A stretch of DNA of 64,000 bases from Paenibacillus pinistramenti. Its GTDB lineage: Bacteria > Bacillota > Bacilli > Paenibacillales > Paenibacillaceae. The stretch covers positions 1 to 64,000 of the forward strand of contig NZ_VAWG01000012.1 of assembly GCF_005869875.1 (NCBI RefSeq), written 5' to 3'. Under the pieces are notes generated by a model, which worked only from the letters and a program-made list of their open reading frames with translations, had not been told where the DNA came from and did no database searches. Both the position numbers and the translations under genes were made by a program. Positions 17,887 through 25,392 of the stretch are shown here, piece by piece. The number at the start of each line of letters is the position of its first letter. The stretch's first letter is position 1.

Positions 17887-17915
17887 TTGATCTTTCCGTA
17901 GAGCCTGTGTATACT
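17887..17915 (+). promoter_or_regulatory. Sigma-A promoter of the TM2 gene pair
   Basis: TTGATC (17887-17892), 17-base spacer, TATACT (17910-17915); the coding start lies 38 bases downstream. Confidence 0.65.
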
Positions 17916-17952
17916 TGGAGCCGTTGCAAGGGAACTTTTAGGAGGGTTTAAG

Positions 17953-18306
17953 ATGAGCATGGATTACAACATGGTAAGAAAAAGTCAGCTGGACACCCGG
18001 GAGCTTCTGCTTCTCGAGTCCGAGGTGAAGAGACGGGGAAAAAGCATGGTCGTTGCATACCTGCTGTGGTACTTCCTCGGTCATTTCGGTGGACCGCGTT
18101 TCTACACTGGACGCAAAGGAACAGCAATTTTGCAGCTGATTCTCTCCATTACCATTGTCGGCCTTATTGTAACCGCTATCTGGTGGATTGTGGATGCTTT
18201 TCTAGTCCATACCTGGATCAAAGAGCATAATGCCAGACTGGAAAACCAGATTATCGATCAAATTGAATGGGAACGCGGCAGCAACGTTCCTCCTTTCCAG
18301 CCTTAA
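17953..18306 (+). CDS. TM2-domain membrane protein 1
   Basis: A 117-residue protein with a short N-terminal cytoplasmic helix (ELLLLESEVKRRGKS) and a TM2 domain: two hydrophobic segments around the FLGHFGGPRFYTGRKGTAILQLIL motif. TM2 proteins are widespread and of unknown biochemical function. The His-Phe-Gly...Arg-Phe-Tyr core is intact. AGGAGGG lies before ATG 17953. A related gene follows at once. Confidence 0.8.
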   Translation: MSMDYNMVRKSQLDTRELLLLESEVKRRGKSMVVAYLLWYFLGHFGGPRFYTGRKGTAILQLILSITIVGLIVTAIWWIVDAFLVHTWIKEHNARLENQIIDQIEWERGSNVPPFQP

Positions 18307-18308
18307 TC

Positions 18309-18722
18309 ATGTACGTTTCTAAACAGGAGCTGACTACGAATGAGCTGCTTGTCCTGAGCTCAGAACTGCGACGTCATGAGAAGTCGCTGGCAATCGCCTA
18401 CTTGATGCTGCTGGGCGGCCATTTGGGCGTACACCGCTTTTACTTGAAAAGGACAGGAACCGCAATTACCCAACTGGTATTATTCTTAGGTGCTATCCTG
18501 CTGTATTTCGGGTTCGCTGTATTGGAAGTTCTTTTTCCTGAAAGCCTGATTCCGCTCATTCCGTTATGTCTGGTGTTCCTGTGCGGAGGGACCCTCGCAG
18601 TTTGGATGCTCGTGGACCTCTTTCTCATTCCCCACATGGTCCGCGAGTGGAACGAAAGGACGGAGCATCAACTGATGCACCAGCTGGTTGCCCTGCGCCG
18701 TCCGCCGCAAAATCTGAATTGA
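18309..18722 (+). CDS. TM2-domain membrane protein 2 (tandem paralogue)
   Basis: A 137-residue paralogue of the preceding gene: TTNELLVLSSELRRHEKS aligns with the first protein's DTRELLLLESEVKRRGKS, and LLGGHLGVHRFYLKRTGTAITQLVL is the TM2 core. It has a longer second hydrophobic region. ATG 18309 is chosen by alignment with the paralogue. It lies two bases after the first gene's stop and lacks a good ribosome site, so it is probably made by translational coupling. A longer in-frame start at 18267 would overlap the first gene by 40 bases. Confidence 0.75.
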   Translation: MYVSKQELTTNELLVLSSELRRHEKSLAIAYLMLLGGHLGVHRFYLKRTGTAITQLVLFLGAILLYFGFAVLEVLFPESLIPLIPLCLVFLCGGTLAVWMLVDLFLIPHMVREWNERTEHQLMHQLVALRRPPQNLN

Positions 18723-18730
18723 ACCGCCGT

Positions 18731-18772
18731 AGGAAGCCTTTCTGCAGATAAACTGCTGGAAGGCTTTTTCCG
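18731..18772 (+). terminator. Terminator of the TM2 gene pair
   Basis: GGAAGCCTTTCTGCAG pairs with CTGCTGGAAGGCTT around ATAAA, followed by TTTTT. Confidence 0.7.
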
Positions 18773-18886
18773 CTTCCTTCCTAATATTCTGCCGCCGGAC
18801 AAGCATACAAACTCCTGCAATAGGGTAAACATGAAGTAGATAAACCTGCTGGACCCATTTATTCTACATTTAAGGAGAGATCGGGC

Positions 18887-19042
18887 ATGAAAGTAATCAT
18901 TACACAGAGCGAAGCGGTGGATAAAGGGATTTGGCCACAGGTCATGCAGTGGTTCGGCATCGGCAACGAAGATGACACCTGGCCGACGGAGGAATTTATT
19001 CTGTCAGAAGAGCAGGCCAAACAGGCCGGATTGCTCAAATAA
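18887..19042 (+). CDS. Small conserved-looking protein, 51 residues, unknown function
   Basis: ATG 18887 with AAGGAGAG upstream, stop TAA at 19040-19042. The 51-residue product begins MKVIITQSEAV and is acidic and Trp-rich in the middle (WPQVMQWFGIGNEDDTWPTEEFILSEEQ). It has no signal peptide or membrane segment. No function is recognised. The strong ribosome site, the absence of rare features and the tidy position between terminator and Fur box support a real gene. GGGTAA at 18823-18828 lies upstream, but no matching -35 was seen. Confidence 0.65.
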   Translation: MKVIITQSEAVDKGIWPQVMQWFGIGNEDDTWPTEEFILSEEQAKQAGLLK

Positions 19043-19057
19043 ATCTCCTAAAATCAA

Positions 19058-19086
19058 TTGACAACGATAGTGATAATCATTATCAT
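19058..19086 (+). promoter_or_regulatory. Sigma-A promoter of the iron-binding lipoprotein gene
   Basis: TTGACA (19058-19063), 17-base spacer, TATCAT (19081-19086). The Fur box covers the spacer and the -10. Confidence 0.75.
19071..19085. promoter_or_regulatory. Fur box
   Basis: TGATAATCATTATCA is a perfect match to the 7-1-7 Bacillus Fur consensus (TGATAAT-N-ATTATCA). It overlaps the promoter, so iron-loaded Fur should repress. Confidence 0.9.
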
Positions 19087-19132
19087 CTAATACAACTAGA
19101 CAACTATCTTGCTAATTTTTGGGGGTTAAAGA

Positions 19133-20164
19133 ATGTTTGAAGTTTCGAAGAAAAAGACCGGCAGAGCCGGATTCGTACTACTCACTATGCTCGTATTCAT
19201 GCTTGTCCTGTCCGCCTGCGGCGGCAACGCTGCGAACAACAGCAGCTCGAACAACGCGGCCGGCTCCTCAGAGCCAAGCGCCTCTGCTGCTGACACAGCT
19301 TCTGCTGCACCAAGCGAAGCAGCGGAGCGTACCGTTAAAGATGCAATGGGCCACGATGTGACCATCCCTGCGAACCCGCAGAAGGTGCTCGCTTCCTACC
19401 TGGAAGACCATCTCGCCGCACTCGGCGTAAAGCCGGTAGCCCAGTGGTCTGTAGCTGACGGCAAGAGCATTCAGGATTATCTGCAGTCCTCCTTGTCCGG
19501 CGTTCCTACCATCGCCTATGATCTGCCGCCTGAGCAGGTTGCAAGCTTCGCTCCGGATTTGATCCTTATCGGCTCCGAGTCTTCTGTTGAGAAAGGATTG
19601 TACGAGCAGTACAGTGCAATCGCACCGACTTATGTGCTTGGCGATGCTGTAGCCGGCGACTGGCGCAAAGCGCTGACCACGATCGGCGATCTGCTCGGCA
19701 AACAGGAGGAAGCGGAGAAGGTCCTCGCCGACTATGATCAGAAAGCCACGGATACGAAAGCCCAGCTGGAGTCAGCCGGTATCAGCGGGCAATCCGCTGC
19801 CGTACTGTGGATCACGCAGAAGAATGTTTATATGGTTAAAAATAACGTAGCCAGCGGCGATGTGCTGTACAAGGATCTCGGGTTTGCCGAGCCAAGCCTT
19901 GTATCTGACATTTCCAAGACAGCTCAATCCGACTGGAACCAGGTTCCGATGGAGCAGCTCTCCAAGCTGGACGCTGATCACATCTTCGTGATGAACAGCG
20001 ACGGAGCGGACTCCGAGACGATCAAGAGCGGCATCTGGCAGGGCCTGAAAGCTGTGAAGAACGGCAATGTACACGAAATCAGCTCCGATGGAGGCTGGAT
20101 GTACAAAGGTGCCCTCGCCGGCGAGCAGGTCATGGATGAAGTGGTTAAGAATCTCGTAAAATAA
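19133..20164 (+). CDS. Iron-siderophore ABC transporter substrate-binding lipoprotein
   Basis: A 343-residue lipoprotein: a lipobox LVLSACGG after a basic, hydrophobic signal peptide, a Ser/Ala-rich linker, then a class III periplasmic-binding fold (FepB/FhuD/YfiY-like), beginning TVKDAMGHDVTIPANPQKVLA. The two lobes would hold an iron-siderophore complex outside the membrane. A perfect Fur box covers the promoter, supporting iron uptake. No permease or ATPase genes are adjacent, so it must deliver to a transporter encoded elsewhere. GGGGG precedes ATG 19133. The siderophore cannot be predicted. Confidence 0.87.
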   Translation: MFEVSKKKTGRAGFVLLTMLVFMLVLSACGGNAANNSSSNNAAGSSEPSASAADTASAAPSEAAERTVKDAMGHDVTIPANPQKVLASYLEDHLAALGVKPVAQWSVADGKSIQDYLQSSLSGVPTIAYDLPPEQVASFAPDLILIGSESSVEKGLYEQYSAIAPTYVLGDAVAGDWRKALTTIGDLLGKQEEAEKVLADYDQKATDTKAQLESAGISGQSAAVLWITQKNVYMVKNNVASGDVLYKDLGFAEPSLVSDISKTAQSDWNQVPMEQLSKLDADHIFVMNSDGADSETIKSGIWQGLKAVKNGNVHEISSDGGWMYKGALAGEQVMDEVVKNLVK

Positions 20165-20208
20165 GAGCTGGATGAATCGATTGATCGATCCAGAACTATA
20201 CCGATATA

Positions 20209-20250
20209 AGAAAAGCTGCCGTTCCGGGTTCCGGGCGGCAGCTTTTTGTT
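20209..20250 (+). terminator. Terminator of the siderophore-binding gene
   Basis: AAGCTGCCG and CGGCAGCTT arms around a TTCCGGG-repeat loop, followed by TTTTTG. Confidence 0.8.
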
Positions 20251-20310
20251 GTTTATGTTCTTTGTTCGTGTTCTTTGTTTATGTTCTTTGTTTATGCTCT
20301 ATTCTTTGTT
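20251..20310. repeat. 13-bp tandem repeat GTTTATGTTCTTT (x3 plus degenerate copies)
   Basis: GTTTATGTTCTTT, GTTCGTGTTCTTT and GTTTATGTTCTTT at 20251-20289, then a longer degenerate copy. It lies directly behind the terminator, between two convergent genes. Confidence 0.85.
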
Positions 20311-20375
20311 TCTTATCTATTCCACCTGCTGTTTAATCTCCCGGCCGCTGGATGCTGGATGCACCAGAGACTTAG

Positions 20376-20426
20376 TCGGATCGGAAACTTATTCGGATCG
20401 GAGACTTATTCGGATCAAAGACTTAT
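20376..20426. repeat. 17-bp tandem repeat x3 at the 3' end of cydC
   Basis: Three units of 17 bp, each TCGGAT-x-x-x-x-ACTTAT-like (TCGGATCGGAAACTTAT first). The third unit contains the cydC stop codon (20423-20425). Confidence 0.9.
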
Positions 20427-22279
20427 TCCGGGCGGTCCAGAAGGTACAAATTCCGGTATCTTTCGCTGCTCTCCATCAGCTCCTCATGGGTGCCGCGCAT
20501 GACAATCTTACCTTCGTCCATAAAAATAATTTCATCCATCTGTTTGGCAGCGATCAGGTGATGGGTGACCCAGATCAGGGTTTTGCCTGCGGCTGCGGCA
20601 AAAATAGTCGCCATCAGCTCGCGCTCTGTGCGCGGATCAAGCCCGATCGTCGGCTCATCCAAAATGACCGCCGGCGTATCCTGGAGCAGGATCCGGGCCA
20701 GCGCCACCCGCTGGCGCTCCCCTCCAGAGAACCGCTGCCCGGTTTCGTGCATCATCGTATCATAGCCGGAAGGCAGCGTCTCAATCAAAGCTCCGAGCTG
20801 AGCAGCCTCGGCCGCTCTCCGGACCTCCTCATCGGATGCTTCAAGGCGGCCGAGCCGGATATTATTGCCGACCGTTGTATCAAACAGGTAAGGGCTTTGA
20901 TTCAGCACGGACACCAGCTCGGGCATGCGGTCTGCCAGCAGCTCCGCAGCTGCCCCGTTCAGCGTAACCTGCCCGGCATCCGGTTTCAGTGCCCCTTGAA
21001 TTAGCTTAAGCAGCGTCGACTTGCCGGCACCGCTCCGGCCGATGACGGCGATCCGCGAGCCCTGCGGCAGATCCAGGTCTATGCCGCTCAAGGATGGAGC
21101 GGCATATGCAGCTTCCGTTTGGGCGGAAGCTTCGCCGGCGGCCGCCTGCTGGCCGTCCGCGCCGGGCTCCGTCGGGCTCGGCCCTGTCTGCCCGCGCTGG
21201 TAGGCGAAAGATACGCCGCTGAGCTTGATGTGAATGCTGCTTGTCTGCAGCTCGGCAGCAGGCCCTCTTTTTTCATTCAGCCGGGCTTGTACTTGTCCCT
21301 GTTCTTTACCTTGTTCCGGGCCTCGTTCAGTATTCAATGTAACGCGGTCCAGCCGCTCAAGCGAATCCTGATACTGCGGCACACGCTCTGCCGCCTCGGA
21401 TACCGGCAGGAAGGCATCCATCAGCGGGAACACCACCAAGACAAATGCGGCGATCAGCGTGACGTCAATCCGGCCTCCGGCGTAGGCTTTGCCTGTCCAA
21501 TACAGCGCGGTGAGAACGGCCAAGCCTGTAATCAGCTGACCCATTAACGTGCGCCAGCGCGCCCAAGCGCGCAGGCTGCGCTCCAGCCGCAGAACCTCTG
21601 CCTCATCCCGGGTGTAGGAAGCTGCAAATCGGCTCGAACGGCCGCTGATGACCCAGTCGCTGATGCCCATGACGGCATCGGTCAGCTGCTGGTACAGCCC
21701 GCTGCGCTGCTGCTTCAGCAGCCGGTGCTGCCGGCGGGTCAGCCGGTAGGACAAATACGGCAGAATCACCGCCAGGATCAGGATGTAAAGAGCGGCAAGC
21801 AGCGCCAGCTCCCAGCTGAATCTCCCGGCAAAGATGACGGCCAGCACGTACACCACCAGTGCCGAAGCCGCTGGAAAAACCGTCCGGATATACACGTTCT
21901 GCAGATTCTCTATATCTTCTGCAAGCACGCCGAGCAGGTCGCCCGTCTGGTGCCGGGACCGCAGGAACAAGGCCTGCGGCTCCAGCAGGCGGTACAGCTT
22001 CACCCGCATCTTGGACAAGATGCGCAGCACGGCATCGTGGCCGGTCAAACGCTCCACATAATGCAGGACCGCCCGGGCGATCCCGAAGGTGCGCACCCCG
22101 ACGATCGGGACGTAGACCAGCAGAATATTTTCCGGCCGCAGCGCCGCTTTGGAGATCAGGAAGCCCGAGGTGAACATCAGCAGGCCTGTGGAGAGAAGGG
22201 TCAAAATGCTGAGCAGCACGATCAGCGTGAACCGCCATTTATAGCTGCGAAAATAAGGTTTAATCCACATCTCCAGCAT
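20423..22279 (-). CDS. cydC: Thiol reductant ABC exporter subunit CydC
   Basis: Half-transporter of 618 residues: six membrane segments, then an ATPase domain with Walker A GRSGAGKST, signature FSGGERQRVAL, Walker B AVILDEPT and H-loop THH. CydDC exports cysteine/glutathione and is required for assembly of cytochrome bd. Its start overlaps the cydD stop (TAATG at 22277-22281), so translation is coupled. Odd feature: about 35 low-complexity residues (Gly/Ala/Gln/Glu-rich) are inserted in the ATPase domain between the A-loop FAYQRG and the next strand SLSGIDLDLPQG. The stop codon lies in a 17-bp tandem repeat. Confidence 0.9.
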   Translation of the reverse strand: MLEMWIKPYFRSYKWRFTLIVLLSILTLLSTGLLMFTSGFLISKAALRPENILLVYVPIVGVRTFGIARAVLHYVERLTGHDAVLRILSKMRVKLYRLLEPQALFLRSRHQTGDLLGVLAEDIENLQNVYIRTVFPAASALVVYVLAVIFAGRFSWELALLAALYILILAVILPYLSYRLTRRQHRLLKQQRSGLYQQLTDAVMGISDWVISGRSSRFAASYTRDEAEVLRLERSLRAWARWRTLMGQLITGLAVLTALYWTGKAYAGGRIDVTLIAAFVLVVFPLMDAFLPVSEAAERVPQYQDSLERLDRVTLNTERGPEQGKEQGQVQARLNEKRGPAAELQTSSIHIKLSGVSFAYQRGQTGPSPTEPGADGQQAAAGEASAQTEAAYAAPSLSGIDLDLPQGSRIAVIGRSGAGKSTLLKLIQGALKPDAGQVTLNGAAAELLADRMPELVSVLNQSPYLFDTTVGNNIRLGRLEASDEEVRRAAEAAQLGALIETLPSGYDTMMHETGQRFSGGERQRVALARILLQDTPAVILDEPTIGLDPRTERELMATIFAAAAGKTLIWVTHHLIAAKQMDEIIFMDEGKIVMRGTHEELMESSERYRNLYLLDRPE

Positions 22280-24201
22280 TACATTTCCTCCCTTTCCGCT
22301 TCCACGATCCGCCTGTAAACGCCGCCCCTGGCCATCAGCTCGTCATGAGTTCCCGTCTCGGCAATACGCCCCTGCTCCAGCACAATAATTTGATCCATTT
22401 CTCTCATCCAATGCAGGCGGTGCGTGGCCAGAATGACCAGTTTCCCTTCAAAAAAAGGCAGCATCGTCTGCTTCAGCTCATACTCGGTTTCAATGTCCAG
22501 ATGAGCAGTCGGCTCATCCAGCAGCAGCACCGGCCGGTCGCACAGGAACGACCGGGCCAGCGCCACGCGCTGCTCCTGCCCGCCGCTTAGCGGCTGGCCG
22601 CCACCGCCTATCGGCGTGTCCAGCCCTTCCGGCAGGCGGGCTGCCAGACCGGCCAGGCCGGCAGCCGCGGCCGCGCGTTCAATGCCTGCACGCGAAGCTT
22701 CAGGCATGTAGAAGGCAATGTTCTCCGCGAGTGTTCCGGAGAACAGGTAAGGGCGCTGCGGAATATAGGTGATCTGATTCCGCCACGCGCTTCCGGCCAG
22801 CGACCTGACGGGCTGGCCGCTCAGCTCAAAGGAGCCGCTGCTCGGCTCCAGAAAGCCGCCGAGCACGTCGATCAGCGTCGACTTGCCGGCGCCGCTTTCG
22901 CCGATGACGCCGATCCGGCCGGCCCCGGGCAGCGTCAGCGTAATCTCGCTGAGCGAGCTGCGGCCGGCCTCCTCATGCGTCACAGTCACCGCCTTCAGGC
23001 GCAGCGTGCTTGCCGCTGTCCTGCGCTGCCCCGCTGCGTGGGCCGCTTCTGCGGCAGCTGCGGTATCGGCGCTGGCGGTATCTGCACCGGCGGTATCGCC
23101 GGTGCGGGCCGCAGCGGTCTCCCCTGCTGCGGCAGCTTCTGCGGCGGCCGCTGCCTTCGCGCCGGCTGCGGCTTCCGGCGCACCAGGCCGCGCCGCATCA
23201 TGCAGGCCGGCCACATGCGCCTCAGCTGCGCCGGTGCCAGCAGCCGCGGCATCCTGCCCAGCCGCCTCCGCGATCAGGGCGCGGATGGTCGCTCCGGCTT
23301 CCTTGCCGTCCATCGTGGCATGGAAGTCCGCCCCGACCATCCGGACCGGCAGGAAGTATTCCGGTGCGAGGATCAGCACCGTAAGCGCCGGCAGCAGGGT
23401 CAGATGGCCGTTCACCAGCCGCAGACCAAGGCTGACCGCAACCGATGCTACAGACAGCATCGTGAAGAAGTCGAGCGCGAAGGAGGAGAGAAACGCAGTC
23501 CGCAGCGTCTTCATCGTTGCGGAGCGGTATTTTTCGCTGACCTTGGCAATGGAGTCTGCGTGAGATTTGCTGCGCCCCAGGTATTTCAGTGTCTCAAGCC
23601 CGCGCAGCGAGTCCACAAAATGATTGGACAAGATGCGGTAGCTCTTCATCTGGCTCTCCGTCTGCCGTTTTGCTGCAAGCCCGACCAGGATCATAAAGAT
23701 GATCAGAATCGGCAGCGTCAGTGTCAGGATCAGGCCGGATGCCGCGTCTTTCGTGTAGACAAACAGCAGAATGAGGCCCGGCGTCATGCCGGTTGCCAGC
23801 ATGCGCGGCAGGAACAGCTCCAAATAGGTCTTGTATTTGGAGACGCCGTCCAGCGCAAGCGTGACGAGCTTGCCCGTGCCTTCCCGCGCAGCCTTGCGCG
23901 GACCCAGGTGGAACAGCGCCTCGAGCATTTCTTTGCGAAGTGTTGTTCCCGTCGTCTCTGCAAACCGGAACGCCAGCTTCTGCTGCAGCAGAGTCATCAC
24001 TTGACGGACCGTAAAAGCAAGCAGGAACAACACGATTGTTCCGTATTGTTCCTGCAATTTCTCTCCGCCGAACAGGCCCGTGACCGCCTCCGCCAGCCAT
24101 TTGGCCTGGAGAATGACGGCCGCGCTGTGAATCAGCGTCAGCACTGCCATCACCGCCATCACAGCTTTGAAGCCTTTTAGCTTTAGCAAGTCTTTGTCCA
24201 T
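22279..24201 (-). CDS. cydD: Thiol reductant ABC exporter subunit CydD
   Basis: Half-transporter of 640 residues partnering CydC: membrane domain (ILQAKWLAEAVTGLF start is typical), then ATPase domain with Walker A GESGAGKST, signature LSGGQEQRVAL, Walker B VLLLDEPT and switch His ATHR. Between the two domains sits an unusual linker of roughly 80 residues made mostly of Ala with Gly, Thr, Glu and Asp (plus-strand 22990-23270). ATG 24201 was chosen because the family starts MxKDLLxxKG. The ribosome site is weak (GGGCG). A 174-base gap separates it from cydB; in that gap lies a hairpin CTCTCT-CGGT-GGAGAG and no convincing gene. Confidence 0.88.
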   Translation of the reverse strand: MDKDLLKLKGFKAVMAVMAVLTLIHSAAVILQAKWLAEAVTGLFGGEKLQEQYGTIVLFLLAFTVRQVMTLLQQKLAFRFAETTGTTLRKEMLEALFHLGPRKAAREGTGKLVTLALDGVSKYKTYLELFLPRMLATGMTPGLILLFVYTKDAASGLILTLTLPILIIFMILVGLAAKRQTESQMKSYRILSNHFVDSLRGLETLKYLGRSKSHADSIAKVSEKYRSATMKTLRTAFLSSFALDFFTMLSVASVAVSLGLRLVNGHLTLLPALTVLILAPEYFLPVRMVGADFHATMDGKEAGATIRALIAEAAGQDAAAAGTGAAEAHVAGLHDAARPGAPEAAAGAKAAAAAEAAAAGETAAARTGDTAGADTASADTAAAAEAAHAAGQRRTAASTLRLKAVTVTHEEAGRSSLSEITLTLPGAGRIGVIGESGAGKSTLIDVLGGFLEPSSGSFELSGQPVRSLAGSAWRNQITYIPQRPYLFSGTLAENIAFYMPEASRAGIERAAAAAGLAGLAARLPEGLDTPIGGGGQPLSGGQEQRVALARSFLCDRPVLLLDEPTAHLDIETEYELKQTMLPFFEGKLVILATHRLHWMREMDQIIVLEQGRIAETGTHDELMARGGVYRRIVEAEREEM

Positions 24202-24375
24202 GTTCGCCCAATCCCTTTTTGATTTTGTTCGCTGAATCAGAAAGTTTGCTCTCTGGAGCCGTCCCAATGTCGAATGTCCTTACAACCGCTGTTGCCTTCG
24301 GAGCAGCTTTCATTCGCCCTCTCCACCGAGAGAGACTATAACAAACTTTAAAAGTTCAGCTCACTCTTTTTATTT

Positions 24376-25392
24376 TTAATACTCCAAATGCGATTTCTCA
24401 TGCACCCGCTTGTGGAAGATGAAATAACTCCAGATCTGATAGCCGAGCACAAAAGGCAGCAGCGATAAGGCGACGATAGTCATTACTTTCAGCGAGTAAT
24501 GGCCGGATGCCGCGTTGTGGATCGTCAGGTTAAACGCCGAATCGACGGAGCTGATCATCACATTCGGGAACAGTCCGGCGAATACGCCGATGATCGCCAG
24601 AGCAATAACGGCCCCGGTCATGCCGAACGCCCATCCGTCTCTCTTATGAGAGAGGAAATAGCCGGCCAGCAGGAAGGCCGCAAGGCCAAGCAGCGCAAGC
24701 ACGCTCAGCACGGTGCCGTGAGCCTCGAAAATGTCGGTTGCAAAATAAGTCGCTACTCCGGTTAAGGCCAGCAGGGCCGCGAGCGGGTAGAGCATCTGCT
24801 TCGCCAGTCTGCGGGCTCTGGCCTGGATTTCGCCCTCCGTGCGGAGGACGGTAAAGAGCAGGCCATGCACGAAGCACAGCACCGTAACGGTAACGCCGCC
24901 AACCAGCGTATACCCGTTCACCATATCGAACAATCCGGCCTTCATCTCCATTTGGCCGTCAATCGGCAGGCCTTTCATGAAGCCTGAGAAGACGACGCCA
25001 AGCAGGAACGGCGGCAGCAGGCTGCCGATGAAGATGCAGATGTCCCAAGTCTTTTTCCAGCGGTTATCCTGCACCTTGCCTCTGAATTCAAAAGCGACGC
25101 CTCTGGCGATCAGTGCCAGCAGGAGCACAACGAGCGGGGTATAATACCCGCTGAACATCGTGGCGTACCAGTTCGGGAAGGCCGCGAAGATCGCGCCGCC
25201 CGCAGTCAGCAGCCACACCTCGTTGCCGTCCCAGAACGGACCGATCGAGTTGATCAGCACGCGGCGTTCGGTATCATTTTTCGCGAGAATGCCTGTAGCC
25301 ATGCCGACCCCGAAATCGAAGCCTTCGAGGAAGAAGAAGCCGATAAACAGCACCGCCACAAGAATAAACCAAAGCTCATTAAGAGACAGCAT
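24376..25392 (-). CDS. cydB: Cytochrome bd ubiquinol oxidase subunit II
   Basis: A 338-residue polytopic subunit of the terminal oxidase that reduces O2 to water with quinol electrons at low oxygen. The start LNELWFILVAVLFIGFFFLEGFDFGVGM is diagnostic, as is the NSIGPFWDGNEVWLLTAGGAIFAAFP block. ATG 25392 is chosen because AAGGAGG lies six bases upstream and it fits the family. The N-terminus overlaps the cydA 3' end by 14 bases. It forms an operon with cydA, cydD and cydC under the redox boxes at 26885-26943. Confidence 0.93.
   Translation of the reverse strand: MLSLNELWFILVAVLFIGFFFLEGFDFGVGMATGILAKNDTERRVLINSIGPFWDGNEVWLLTAGGAIFAAFPNWYATMFSGYYTPLVVLLLALIARGVAFEFRGKVQDNRWKKTWDICIFIGSLLPPFLLGVVFSGFMKGLPIDGQMEMKAGLFDMVNGYTLVGGVTVTVLCFVHGLLFTVLRTEGEIQARARRLAKQMLYPLAALLALTGVATYFATDIFEAHGTVLSVLALLGLAAFLLAGYFLSHKRDGWAFGMTGAVIALAIIGVFAGLFPNVMISSVDSAFNLTIHNAASGHYSLKVMTIVALSLLPFVLGYQIWSYFIFHKRVHEKSHLEY

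Noticed and set aside
23594..24313. 239-codon minus-strand frame with GGAGAGG before its ATG, overlapping cydD out of frame
   Set aside because: Most of it overlaps the conserved cydD domain in another frame; at most its start could be a coupling signal. No similarity visible.
24202..24375. Glycine or other known riboswitch between cydB and cydD
   Set aside because: GGAGAGG and GAAGGC segments looked suggestive, but the conserved core order of known classes is missing.
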